Of a stretch of DNA of 32,180 nt, positions 23,984 to 31,719 are shown piece by piece. The notes under the pieces were generated by a model. It searched no databases, was not told where the DNA came from, and worked only from the letters and a program-made list of their open reading frames with translations. The stretch comes from an uncultured Erysipelotrichaceae bacterium. GTDB lineage: Bacteria > Bacillota_I > Bacilli_A > RFN20 > CAG-826. The first letter of the stretch is position 1; every line of letters starts with the position of its first letter. The DNA lies in the NCBI GenBank assembly GCA_946612405.1, contig CAMOEQ010000005.1, positions 1-32,180 on the forward strand. The letters run 5' to 3'. A program made the position numbers and the translations under genes.

Positions 23984-24181
23984 ATGAAAGGGAAAGTCAT
24001 CAGGTTCAATAAGAATAAGGGTTTCGGTTTCATCAAAACGAGTGATGATAAAGACGTGTTTTTCCATTATTCTGAACTAGTCATGGAAGGTTTCAAAGAC
24101 ATTGCAGTTGGTTCGGACGTTGAGTTCGATGTTGTAGAAACCGAAAAGGGACTACGTGCCTCAAACGTTAAAAAACTTTAA
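23984..24181 (+). CDS. csp: Cold-shock domain protein
   Basis: A 65-residue single-stranded RNA/DNA chaperone. The RNP1 motif KGFGFIK (about 13-19) and RNP2 DVFFHYSEL (about 24-32) are intact, with the aromatic patch expected for nucleic-acid binding, and the length matches the CspA family. A GAAAGG ribosome binding site lies 6 nt before the ATG. The upstream gap of about 60 nt holds a small hairpin (GTGAT-ATTA-ATCAC, 23956-23969) just before the ribosome binding site and a looser one after the protease stop. No long cold-shock leader is present. It ends in a strong terminator at 24206-24229. Confidence 0.95.
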   Translation: MKGKVIRFNKNKGFGFIKTSDDKDVFFHYSELVMEGFKDIAVGSDVEFDVVETEKGLRASNVKKL

Positions 24182-24205
24182 TTAATTAGTCGGTCTCGAA
24201 CAAAT

Positions 24206-24229
24206 AAGCCTAGTTTTAGGCTTTTTCTT
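24206..24229 (+). terminator. Rho-independent terminator after the cold-shock gene
   Basis: AAGCCTA (24206-24212), loop GTTT, TAGGCTT (24217-24223), followed by TTTC and TTT. The perfect 7-bp stem lies 25 nt past the stop codon. Confidence 0.85.
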
Positions 24230-24256
24230 TACTTTATTAATTCACTACTATAAAAT
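24228..24256 (+). promoter_or_regulatory. Promoter of ychF-ispF
   Basis: TTTACT (24228-24233), a 17-nt spacer and TAAAAT (24251-24256). It follows the csp terminator directly and leaves a short leader holding the GGAG ribosome binding site (24271-24274). Confidence 0.6.
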
Positions 24257-24280
24257 AGTAAAACTTAATTGGAGTAAGAT

Positions 24281-25387
24281 ATGTCATTAAAAGCAGGAAT
24301 AGTTGGATTACCTAATGTTGGAAAGTCTACTCTTTTCAATGCTATTACCAATTCTCATGTTGAAGCTGCAAATTATCCTTTTGCCACAATTAATCCAAAC
24401 ACTGGAGTTGTTGCTGTTCCTGATGAAAGATTAGATTTTTTAACTGGCTTATTTAATCCAAAACGTAAGATAAATGCGACTTTTGAATTCTATGATATTG
24501 CTGGATTAGTTCGTGGAGCTTCTAAAGGCGAAGGGCTTGGCAATCAATTCCTTGGTCATATTCGTGAATGTGATGCGATTGTTGAAGTAGTTCGTTGCTT
24601 TGATTCTAATGAAATCGTCCACGTTGAAGAAAGTGTTGATCCTAAACGCGATATTGAAACAATTAATCTTGAACTTGCGATGGCTGATTTAGCAACAGTT
24701 GAAAAAAGAATTGCAGCCGTTTCAAATAAAGCGCGCGTACAAAAAGATAAAGAATCAATATATGAAATGTCGATTTTAGAACCTCTTCAAAAGATTCTTT
24801 CTCAAGGTGAACCTGCTCGAAAATTGTCTTTAAAAGAAGAAGATTTTAATTACGCATTTAAGAATTATCATCTTTTAACTCTTAAACCTATTATTTATGT
24901 CGCTAATGTATCAGGCGATGATTATATGGATTTAGATAATTGTGCATATTTAAATGTTGTTAAAGAAATTGCTGAAAAAGAGAAATCACAGGTAATACCA
25001 ATATCTTGTGAGATTGAATACGAATTATCATCTCTTCCTAGAGAAGAAAGAAATGAATTTTTAGCTTCTTTAGGTGCTTCTGAATCTGGATTAGATAAAG
25101 TTATTAAAGCTGTTTATAAATTATTAAATTTATCAACATTCTTTACGGTTGGTGAAGATGAATGTAGAGCCTGGACTTTTAAAAACGGAATGCTTGCACC
25201 AGAATGCGCTGGTATAATTCATTCCGATTTTGAAAAAGGTTTTATTAAAGCTGAAATATATTCTTATGAAGATATTCATCAATATAAGTCTGAAGCCGCT
25301 TTACGTGAAGCAGGAAAACTTCGTATGGAAGGTAAAACTTATGTGATGAAAGATGGCGACATTGTCTTCTTTAGATTCAATGTTTAG
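24281..25387 (+). CDS. ychF: Redox-regulated ATPase YchF (OLA1)
   Basis: A universally conserved Obg-family P-loop protein that prefers ATP over GTP and binds ribosomes. Among its 368 residues the P-loop GLPNVGKST lies at about 9-17, followed by AANYPFATINPN, DIAGLVRGASKGEGLGNQFL, and NVSG where GTPases have NKxD, which fits the ATP preference. The C-terminal TGS-like domain ends with FTVGEDECRAWTF, then GIIHSDFEKGFIKAE and GKTYVMKDGDIVFFRFNV, the usual YchF end. A GGAG ribosome binding site is present. It shares a transcript with ispF, which follows after 9 bases. Confidence 0.97.
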   Translation: MSLKAGIVGLPNVGKSTLFNAITNSHVEAANYPFATINPNTGVVAVPDERLDFLTGLFNPKRKINATFEFYDIAGLVRGASKGEGLGNQFLGHIRECDAIVEVVRCFDSNEIVHVEESVDPKRDIETINLELAMADLATVEKRIAAVSNKARVQKDKESIYEMSILEPLQKILSQGEPARKLSLKEEDFNYAFKNYHLLTLKPIIYVANVSGDDYMDLDNCAYLNVVKEIAEKEKSQVIPISCEIEYELSSLPREERNEFLASLGASESGLDKVIKAVYKLLNLSTFFTVGEDECRAWTFKNGMLAPECAGIIHSDFEKGFIKAEIYSYEDIHQYKSEAALREAGKLRMEGKTYVMKDGDIVFFRFNV

Positions 25388-25396
25388 GAGTAAATT

Positions 25397-25873
25397 ATGT
25401 ATCGAATCGGTTTTAGTGAAGATATTCATCCAATAGCAAATGGTCGCGATCTTATTTTAGGTGGCGTTAAAATTGATAGCTCATTTGGACTTGATGGTCA
25501 TAGCGACGCTGATGTTTTAACTCATTCATTAACTGAAGCAATTTTGGGTGCCTTAGCTTTAGGAGATTTAGGAAAACATTTCCCAGATAACGATCCTAAA
25601 TATAAAGGTATTTCTAGCCTTCTTCTTTTAGAAGAGGTTGTTAAAATGATGTTTGAAAAAGGATATCAAATTAATAACGTCGATATTCAAGTTGCCTGTG
25701 CTAAACCAAAACTTGCTCCTTATATCGATTCAATGAGAAACAATCTTTCTAAGGTTTTAAAAACATCTATTGATAACATCTCAATTAAAGCGATGTCTTT
25801 TAATAAAGTTGGTGCGATTGGAAAAGGCGAAGCCATTCGTTCACAAGCTATCGTAATGCTTATCAAAAAATAA
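25397..25873 (+). CDS. ispF: 2-C-methyl-D-erythritol 2,4-cyclodiphosphate synthase
   Basis: Cyclises CDP-methylerythritol phosphate in the MEP pathway of isoprenoid synthesis. The 158 residues match. The zinc ligands are in EDIHP (Asp and His) and in LDGHSDADVLTHSLTEAILGA; ALGDLGKHFPDNDPKYKG is the substrate loop, and the C-terminal KAMSFNKVGAIGKGEAI resembles the usual KATTxExxGxxGxGEGI. The family's GYDVH reads SEDIH here, but the metal residues are kept. Its presence shows a MEP rather than mevalonate route. An AGGAG ribosome binding site precedes it. Confidence 0.95.
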   Translation: MYRIGFSEDIHPIANGRDLILGGVKIDSSFGLDGHSDADVLTHSLTEAILGALALGDLGKHFPDNDPKYKGISSLLLLEEVVKMMFEKGYQINNVDIQVACAKPKLAPYIDSMRNNLSKVLKTSIDNISIKAMSFNKVGAIGKGEAIRSQAIVMLIKK

Positions 25874-25876
25874 TAC

Positions 25877-25905
25877 TTGCACGTGCACGTACATATTAAT
25901 ATAAT
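25877..25905 (+). promoter_or_regulatory. argS promoter with palindromic spacer
   Basis: TTGCAC (25877-25882), a 17-nt spacer and a perfect TATAAT (25900-25905). The spacer and -35 end contain the perfect 10-bp palindrome ACGTGCACGT (25881-25890), GC-rich against an AT-rich background, a likely repressor site. The -10 box ends 9 nt before the argS ATG and no ribosome binding site is present, so a leaderless mRNA is predicted. Confidence 0.75.
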
Positions 25906-25914
25906 TAATCACCT

Positions 25915-27540
25915 ATGAACATTGAAGAAAGTTTAAAAGCTAAATTAATCGAAGCATTTAAAAAAATAAATGTCGATTTATCTTTTAACGACATTGTTAT
26001 TGAAAAATCTCGTTCACCTGAACATGGCGATTATGCGACAAATGTTGCACTTAAATATGCATCACGTTTAGGCAAAAATCCTCGTGATTTGTCGGCATTT
26101 TTAATTGAAAACATCGACAAAGATAATATTGACCATATTGAAATTGCTGGTCCGGGATTTATTAATTTCTTCATGAAAAACGATGCGATTAATTCCATCG
26201 TTAAAAAGATTATCACTGAAGGCGATAATTATGGCCGAGGTGAAAAGAAGAATAAAAAGATTAATGTTGAATTCGTTTCGGCTAACCCAACCGGTGATCT
26301 TCATTTAGGCCATGCTAGATGTGCGGCAGTCGGTGATTCAATTTGCCGACTCTATGAATTTGCTGGCTATGATGTAACTCGTGAATTCTATGTTAATAAT
26401 GCTGGTAATCAAATTAAAACATTAGGTTTGTCCTTAGATATTCGCTTAAGACAACTACATGGAGAAAAAATAGAATTACCAGAAGATTCATATCACGCTA
26501 ATGATATCATTGATATTGCAGAGCAATATGATAAAGAATTTGGTAAGGATTATGTTGTTAATGATCCAAAATGTTTAGAACATCTAACTCTTTATGGAAT
26601 GAAAGCCGAATTAAAGAAAATTGAAAGAGATTTAGACTTGTTTAGAACTAAATTTGATATTTATTCATTTGAAACCGATGTTCGTAAGGATCATCATGTT
26701 GAAGATGTATTAAAAAATAAATATGCAAAATATTCTTATGTTCAAGATGGGGCAACCTTCTTAAGAACAACTGACTTTTTAGATGATAAAGACCGCGCTG
26801 TTATTAAATCGGATGGATCCTTTACATATTTAATGCCTGATATTGCTTATCACTTAATTAAATTAAGTAGAGGATATGATCAACTCATCGATGTTTTAGG
26901 GGCTGATCACCATGGATACATTAATAGAATGAAATCCGCTTTAATGATGCAAGGTTATTCAAAAGACGTTTTAGAAGTTGAACTTGTTCAAGTAGTTCGT
27001 TTAATTAAAGACGGTGTTGAAGTGAAAATGTCCAAACGTACAGGAACTGGTGTTTCATTACGTGAATTATGTGAAGAAGTTGGAGTTGATGCGACAAGAT
27101 ATTTCTTTGTCTCTAGAGCCGCTTCGTCTCATTTAGATTTCGATTTAAATTTAGCTAGTGAACAATCTTCAAATAATCCAGTTTACTATGCTCAATATGC
27201 TCATGCTAGAATCTCAAAAGTTTTAGAGGATGCAAAAGATATAAAGATGAACATCGATTCACCTCTTTTAAAAGAAAAGAAAGAGATGGATTTATTAAAG
27301 ATGCTCATTGAATTCCCGAAACTTATTGAAAATAGTGCTGAAAAAAGAGCACCCCATATGATAGCAACGTACATTCAATCTTTAGCAGCTGCGATTCATG
27401 GCTTCTATAGTGAATGTCGTGTTATAGATCGTGACAATTTAGATGTCACCGCATCCAGATTAGCTCTTGTGAGAGCCAGTCAAGTCGTTATGAAAAATGC
27501 GTTAAATGTTTTAGGAGTTTCTGCTCCAGAAAAGATGTAG
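25915..27540 (+). CDS. argS: Arginyl-tRNA synthetase
   Basis: A class I synthetase that charges tRNA-Arg. The 541 residues are within the family range. An N-terminal additional domain (about 1-85) is followed by the HIGH motif as HLGH in SANPTGDLHLGHARCAAVGD, the GADHHGYINRMKSAL segment, and a KMSKR motif in VKMSKRTGTGVSLREL. The C-terminal DALR anticodon-binding domain contains NNPVYYAQYAHARI and ends LNVLGVSAPEKM. It starts a transcription unit running through rpoE, the DHH gene, the cysQ-like gene and the 5'-nucleotidase gene to the terminator at 31354. The promoter implies translation without a leader. Confidence 0.97.
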   Translation: MNIEESLKAKLIEAFKKINVDLSFNDIVIEKSRSPEHGDYATNVALKYASRLGKNPRDLSAFLIENIDKDNIDHIEIAGPGFINFFMKNDAINSIVKKIITEGDNYGRGEKKNKKINVEFVSANPTGDLHLGHARCAAVGDSICRLYEFAGYDVTREFYVNNAGNQIKTLGLSLDIRLRQLHGEKIELPEDSYHANDIIDIAEQYDKEFGKDYVVNDPKCLEHLTLYGMKAELKKIERDLDLFRTKFDIYSFETDVRKDHHVEDVLKNKYAKYSYVQDGATFLRTTDFLDDKDRAVIKSDGSFTYLMPDIAYHLIKLSRGYDQLIDVLGADHHGYINRMKSALMMQGYSKDVLEVELVQVVRLIKDGVEVKMSKRTGTGVSLRELCEEVGVDATRYFFVSRAASSHLDFDLNLASEQSSNNPVYYAQYAHARISKVLEDAKDIKMNIDSPLLKEKKEMDLLKMLIEFPKLIENSAEKRAPHMIATYIQSLAAAIHGFYSECRVIDRDNLDVTASRLALVRASQVVMKNALNVLGVSAPEKM

Positions 27541-27552
27541 GAAGGTAGAATT

Positions 27553-27957
27553 ATGCCAGAGAAATCATTTATTGAATTTGCTTTCGAAGTTATGTCTGCA
27601 AACAAAAACCCACTTTCATTTAAAGACTTATTCGACAAGACACTTGAAAGAAGTGGTTTAAAACTTAGTCAAAACGACCTTACAACAAAGATGTCAAAGC
27701 TTTACACATCTTTAACTGTCGATGAAAGATTTACTAACATCGATGGTAAATGGGATTTATCATCCCGTTATACATTCTCTCAAGCTCATCAAAATGTTGA
27801 AGATTTCGATGACGAAGAAGATGAGGATGATGAAGAAGAAAAAGAACTTCTTGATCAAGAACTTGGTGTTGTTAGTGAAGAAGACAATGAAAATGAATCA
27901 GATGATATCGATTTTGATAAACCACAAGTCGATCCTGATGAGGATGAGAATTTCTAA
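27553..27957 (+). CDS. rpoE: RNA polymerase delta subunit
   Basis: A Gram-positive RNA polymerase accessory that increases recycling and promoter selectivity. Among its 134 residues, the N-terminal HARE-HTH domain (about 1-75) carries FIEFAFEVMSANKNPLSFKDL and ends at DGKWDLSSRY. The C-terminal 50 residues are almost entirely Asp and Glu, the disordered acidic tail that mimics nucleic acid. An AGGAAGG ribosome binding site lies before the ATG. In Bacillus rpoE is also near argS, so the argS-rpoE pair is ancestral. Confidence 0.93.
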   Translation: MPEKSFIEFAFEVMSANKNPLSFKDLFDKTLERSGLKLSQNDLTTKMSKLYTSLTVDERFTNIDGKWDLSSRYTFSQAHQNVEDFDDEEDEDDEEEKELLDQELGVVSEEDNENESDDIDFDKPQVDPDEDENF

Positions 27958-27962
27958 TTAAT

Positions 27963-28925
27963 ATGATTAATAAGTCGATCAAAGAAATATATAAACTAAT
28001 TAAAAAATATGATGTGATTACCATCTATGGCCACATCAATCCAGATCCAGATTGCTATGGTTCTTCTTTAGCATTAAGAGAAATTATCAAAGATAATTTT
28101 AAAAACAAGCAAGTATTTGCTTTAGGGTATGGTTCAGAAAAACTCTATGATCGATTAACAACATATGATGAAGTTAATGATGATACAATCAAACAATCTT
28201 TAGCGATTATTTGCGATTGTTCTGAAATCGAAAGAATCAGTGAACAAAGGATTAGACTAGCTAAACAAATCATTAAAATTGATCATCATATCGAAGGTAA
28301 ACCATTCATTGGAGTGAAATGGGTCGATACTGATTCAATCGCCTGCGCTCAAATGATTGCTGAATTTGCTTTTACTTATAAACTTAAAGTTTCCAAATTA
28401 GCTGCTGAACTTTTGTATTTAGGTATCTGCACCGATTCTGGAAGGTTTAGATATTCTCCAACAAATGCAAAAACGCATCTAATCGTCTCAAAATTATATG
28501 ACTTAGGTATCGAACCTAAATCAATATTCTCAATCCTTTATCAAAGTGAAGAAGCATTCGTTAAATATCAAGCATTGATTGTTACAAAATTTAAAAAGAC
28601 CGACCATAATGTCATTTATTGTTTTATGGATGTTAAAGATTATGAACAATATGGCCTAACTTTTGATCAAATAAGCAAAAATGTTAATGTTTTAGGAAAT
28701 ATTGTTGGTTGCCCAATTTGGGTTTTATTTACAAGAAGTCCAGAAGGACAAATTCGTGTTGAATTTAGATCGAATGGACTTGATGTTCAAAAGGTTGCTT
28801 TAAAGTATGGCGGTGGTGGCCATCGTCAAGCCGCTGGTGCTAGACTTGAAAATCAGAAAGATTTCTCTTTAGCGATGGAAGTTGTTAATGATTTAGATAT
28901 TCTTGCTGAAAAAGGAACATTTTAA
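27963..28925 (+). CDS. nrnA: DHH phosphoesterase, NrnA-like (nanoRNase / pAp phosphatase)
   Basis: A DHH/DHHA1 family protein of 320 residues, the usual NrnA length. NrnA degrades short oligoribonucleotides and dephosphorylates 3'-phosphoadenosine 5'-phosphate. Motif I is GHINPDPDCYGSSLAL (H24, D28, D30), motif II has ICDCSE, motif III is the name-giving DHH in IKIDHHIEG, and the DHHA1 substrate motif is GGGGHRQAAGARL near 280. The c-di-AMP phosphodiesterase GdpP shares the fold but has PAS/GGDEF parts that are absent here. It lies 5 bases after rpoE without a ribosome binding site and is coupled to the next gene by TAATG. Confidence 0.88.
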   Translation: MINKSIKEIYKLIKKYDVITIYGHINPDPDCYGSSLALREIIKDNFKNKQVFALGYGSEKLYDRLTTYDEVNDDTIKQSLAIICDCSEIERISEQRIRLAKQIIKIDHHIEGKPFIGVKWVDTDSIACAQMIAEFAFTYKLKVSKLAAELLYLGICTDSGRFRYSPTNAKTHLIVSKLYDLGIEPKSIFSILYQSEEAFVKYQALIVTKFKKTDHNVIYCFMDVKDYEQYGLTFDQISKNVNVLGNIVGCPIWVLFTRSPEGQIRVEFRSNGLDVQKVALKYGGGGHRQAAGARLENQKDFSLAMEVVNDLDILAEKGTF

Positions 28926-29704
28926 TGTTTGAAAAAGAACTCGAAGTATCTCTTGAAGCAGCCCTTGAAGCTGTTCCATATATTTTAGAAATTTATAATT
29001 CAGGTAATTTAGGTGTTGAAATTAAAGACGATAATTCACCAGTTACCAAAGCTGATAAAATTGCAGATAAATTAATTAGAGAACATTTATCTAAAAATTT
29101 TCCTAATTACGCTTTACTCACCGAAGAATCGGTTGATGATAAAACTAGATTAAACAATGATTATGTTTTTATTGTTGATCCAATTGATGGCACAAAAGAA
29201 TTTGTTGCTCATAGTGGAGAATTCACAATCAATATCGGATTATCCTATAAACATGAAGCTGTAATGGGGGTTATTGTTTTACCTGCAACGGGCGATATTT
29301 ATTATGGGATTAAAGGCGTTGGAGCCTTCTATAAAAAAGATGGCAAAATTACAAAAATCCACGTCAATTCTCGAACAAATGACCTTACTACACTCGTCTC
29401 AAGATTCCATTCTAACGAGATAGAACAAGCAACTATTAAAAAGCATTCTGATCGTATTAAATATCAAAAAGTTATTGGCGCTTCTACAAAAGGTTGTATC
29501 ATTGCCAAAGGTGAAGCCGAACTCTCTTATCGCTTCTCATCAAACACTAAAGAATGGGATACATGCGCGATGCAAGCTATCGTTGAAGCTGCCGGTGGTT
29601 TTATACTTAAATTTGATGGCGAACCAATTCGCTATAACCGCGAGGATGTTTATAACCGCGGTGGATATTTAATTTGCAACTGTAAAGAAAATTTCTTAAT
29701 CTAA
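28925..29704 (+). CDS. cysQ: CysQ-like 3'(2'),5'-bisphosphate nucleotidase, inositol monophosphatase family
   Basis: A lithium-sensitive phosphatase superfamily member of 259 residues. The metal-binding motifs are E68 in LLTEES, D85-P-I-D88-G-T in VDPIDGTKEF, and WDTCAMQAIVEAAGG near the end. The DPIDGTKEF form followed by HSGEFTINIGL is typical of CysQ, which hydrolyses pAp, rather than of inositol monophosphatase; this is a family-level inference. It is coupled to the NrnA-like gene, which in other Firmicutes does the same pAp reaction, so two pAp-type enzymes are paired. The next gene, a 5'-nucleotidase lipoprotein, is 17 nt downstream. Confidence 0.85.
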   Translation: MFEKELEVSLEAALEAVPYILEIYNSGNLGVEIKDDNSPVTKADKIADKLIREHLSKNFPNYALLTEESVDDKTRLNNDYVFIVDPIDGTKEFVAHSGEFTINIGLSYKHEAVMGVIVLPATGDIYYGIKGVGAFYKKDGKITKIHVNSRTNDLTTLVSRFHSNEIEQATIKKHSDRIKYQKVIGASTKGCIIAKGEAELSYRFSSNTKEWDTCAMQAIVEAAGGFILKFDGEPIRYNREDVYNRGGYLICNCKENFLI

Positions 29705-29721
29705 TATTAAGGAGATTAAAT

Positions 29722-31338
29722 ATGAAGTTTAACAAATACATATTGGCATTAGCGATAACGCCACTTCTTGTTGCGTGCTCTAATGAAATCAATTTCGATT
29801 TCAACCCACCTTCTGTTGATGTTGATTCAATTAGTATTGGTGATATTCATCGCGATACTTTAACAGGAACCATCAATGAGGAAGACGGAAAAGTATTTTT
29901 CGATTTCTATGAAATCAGCGATTTCCATGGAGCAGTTAATTATGACGCAAGTAGTCGCTATATCGGTTTAGCTAAATTAGGCGATTATTTCTCAAAGAAA
30001 AGAGCTGAAAACCCTGGCGGTACAATTGTCTTGTCTAGTGGTGATATGTTCCAAGGAAGCGCCGAATCAAATTTGACTCATGGTTACATCGTTAATTATT
30101 CAATGAACGTTATGGGCTTTGAAGCTATGACAGTTGGCAATCACGAATTCGATTGGTCAGTCGATTGGTTAAAGAAAATACAAGCGCGCCAAGTTGATAA
30201 TTATTCTATTCCATTTTTAGGCGCAAATGTTTATGACAAAGCTACTGGTCAAATTTTAGATTTCTTAAAACCTTCCACAGTCATAACTCGTGGAGATTAT
30301 AAAATCGGTATTATTGGTACTTTAGGTGATGGCTCAGATAAATCAATTATGCCTTCACTTGTATCAAATTTAGAATTTAAAGGCGAATTGGATATTGCTA
30401 AAGCAGAAGCTAATAGATTAAGAAGTGAAGAAAACTGTGATATCGTCATTTGGTCATCTCATAGAGATGTTGATGAATTGGCAGGCTTAGGACTCAATAA
30501 GGCTTCTGGTATCGATGCTGTTTTTGGTGGTCATACACATAGGAACAATCCTAGTGAGGGTGGCGAAACAAAATATAGTGGCGATGGTTTAATTCCATTT
30601 ACTGAAACAGAAAATTATGGTCGAGGAGTTGCTTTTGCTAAATTAGCAATTGATAAGGCTACAAAAGAAGTTAGTGTTGTTGATGCTGGATGTGATAACG
30701 CTCCATATCAATTAGCAGGTTTAGTCGATCATCCTGAAGTTAGTAAAATTATGGGTGTTTATAATCAATATATTGAACCTATTAGAAACGAAGTTATTGG
30801 CAGTGTTGACCAAGAAATGGATATTTCTAATACCTTCTCTTTAACCGATTTATGTGTTGATACAATGAGACTCGCCGCGAATAAATGGGGCAAAGAAAAT
30901 GGCGAGATCAAAGTCTTAGCAGCATTCCATAACGCTAATGGTGGTGTTAGAGCTAATCTTCCTGCTGGAGAGATTAAATTTGGTTCCATTTATAAATCAT
31001 TCCCATTTGATAATGAAATTATCCTTGCTAAAACTAAAGCTAAAACTTTAAAAGGATTACTTGAAAAGGGTTCAGCTTATGGAACCTGGAGAGATTTAAG
31101 TGTTCTTTCTAAATGGGAAGATTTAAATGATGATGAGGATGTTTATTATACAACTACAGACTTTATGGCAACTTCTAAACAATTTAAATTTAATTTAAAA
31201 GAAGATGAATTAATTAGAACTGGCTATATTGTTCGAGACGCAATCGCTGCTCGCATTAAATCTCAAGGCAAGATAAAAGCTTCGGATTTCGCTCGTAACA
31301 GTGATAATCCTCAATTCCAAATCTTATCAAGACGTTAA
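29722..31338 (+). CDS. 5'-nucleotidase/UshA-family lipoprotein
   Basis: A cell-surface metallophosphatase of 538 residues that would release nucleosides and phosphate from external nucleotides. The signal peptide ends in lipobox LVAC with C19. The calcineurin-like domain has DFHG (D67, H69), SSGDMFQGS (D108), VGNHEFDW (N140, H141) and FGGHTHRN. The 5_nucleotid_C domain has HNANGGVRANLPAG and FGSIYKSFPFDNEI, the adenosine-binding half. An AGGAG ribosome binding site is present. It ends the argS unit at the terminator 31354-31381. A scavenging role fits a reduced genome; exact substrate preference is unknown. Confidence 0.92.
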   Translation: MKFNKYILALAITPLLVACSNEINFDFNPPSVDVDSISIGDIHRDTLTGTINEEDGKVFFDFYEISDFHGAVNYDASSRYIGLAKLGDYFSKKRAENPGGTIVLSSGDMFQGSAESNLTHGYIVNYSMNVMGFEAMTVGNHEFDWSVDWLKKIQARQVDNYSIPFLGANVYDKATGQILDFLKPSTVITRGDYKIGIIGTLGDGSDKSIMPSLVSNLEFKGELDIAKAEANRLRSEENCDIVIWSSHRDVDELAGLGLNKASGIDAVFGGHTHRNNPSEGGETKYSGDGLIPFTETENYGRGVAFAKLAIDKATKEVSVVDAGCDNAPYQLAGLVDHPEVSKIMGVYNQYIEPIRNEVIGSVDQEMDISNTFSLTDLCVDTMRLAANKWGKENGEIKVLAAFHNANGGVRANLPAGEIKFGSIYKSFPFDNEIILAKTKAKTLKGLLEKGSAYGTWRDLSVLSKWEDLNDDEDVYYTTTDFMATSKQFKFNLKEDELIRTGYIVRDAIAARIKSQGKIKASDFARNSDNPQFQILSRR

Positions 31339-31353
31339 TCTATGATTAAAAAT

Positions 31354-31381
31354 AAAAGGAAGTTCTATTGAGCTTCCTTTT
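31354..31381. terminator. Bidirectional terminator between the 5'-nucleotidase and nifU-like genes
   Basis: AAAAGGAAG (31354-31362) pairs with CTTCCTTTT (31373-31381), with inner pairs TTC/GAG across loop TATT. The plus strand continues TCGTTTTG; the minus strand continues TTTTATTTTTAATC. It overlaps the nifU-like stop codon and serves both convergent units. Confidence 0.85.
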
Positions 31382-31658
31382 CGTTTTGTTTATTCTCTTC
31401 ACTTGGAGTTTCTTCTTTTTTAGGCATTTGAGATGCTAATCTAACTCCGAGAACTCCTGGAACTTCTTCCATTAAAATTATCTCAATTCCATCCGATAAT
31501 GTTGAATCAATTAACATGCAATCTTGGCAAGCGCCTGCCATATTGATGTAGACGATTCCGTCAATGAAATCGACGAATTCAACATCACCTCCATCCCTTT
31601 GGATGAATGGACGAATTTTATCTAACGTTTTTTGAATTAAAGCAATGGTTTCTTCCAT
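31365..31658 (-). CDS. nifU: NifU C-terminal domain protein (iron-sulfur scaffold, NfuA type)
   Basis: A 97-residue stand-alone Nfu domain that carries or transfers iron-sulfur clusters. The motifs are RPFIQRDGGDVEFVD at 16-30 and the cluster-binding C44-x2-C47 in AGACQDCMLIDSTL; the family form is GxCxxCPxSxxTL. The C-terminal 25 residues are Lys, Glu and Gln-rich and look disordered. Clients nearby could be Nth, the ferredoxin and MiaB, which all need clusters. The ATG is 11 nt after a TATAAT box without a ribosome binding site. Similar to Bacillus YutI. Confidence 0.9.
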   Translation of the reverse strand: MEETIALIQKTLDKIRPFIQRDGGDVEFVDFIDGIVYINMAGACQDCMLIDSTLSDGIEIILMEEVPGVLGVRLASQMPKKEETPSEENKQNEKEAQ

Positions 31659-31669
31659 AAGCAGTAGAT

Positions 31670-31698
31670 ATTATAAACATGCTAATTCACTAAATCAA
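31670..31698 (-). promoter_or_regulatory. Promoter of the nifU-like gene
   Basis: On the minus strand TTGATT (31693-31698), a 17-nt spacer and TATAAT (31670-31675) end 11 nt before the ATG. No ribosome binding site is present, so the leader would be about 4 nt. It overlaps the divergent promoter at 31686-31713. Confidence 0.7.
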
Positions 31699-31713
31699 TA
31701 AATGTGTTAAGAT
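31686..31713 (+). promoter_or_regulatory. Promoter of the winged-helix-like gene
   Basis: TTCACT (31686-31691), a 16-nt spacer and TAAGAT (31708-31713), only 6 nt before the ATG at 31720. A normal start site would coincide with the ATG, and no ribosome binding site is seen. Its -35 box sits inside the spacer of the divergent nifU promoter, so polymerase could occupy only one at a time. Confidence 0.45.
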
Positions 31714-31719
31714 TATTTT

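Noticed and set aside
27722..27961. Lys/Met-rich frame within rpoE
   Set aside because: It is the +1 shadow of the Asp/Glu-rich tail of the delta subunit.
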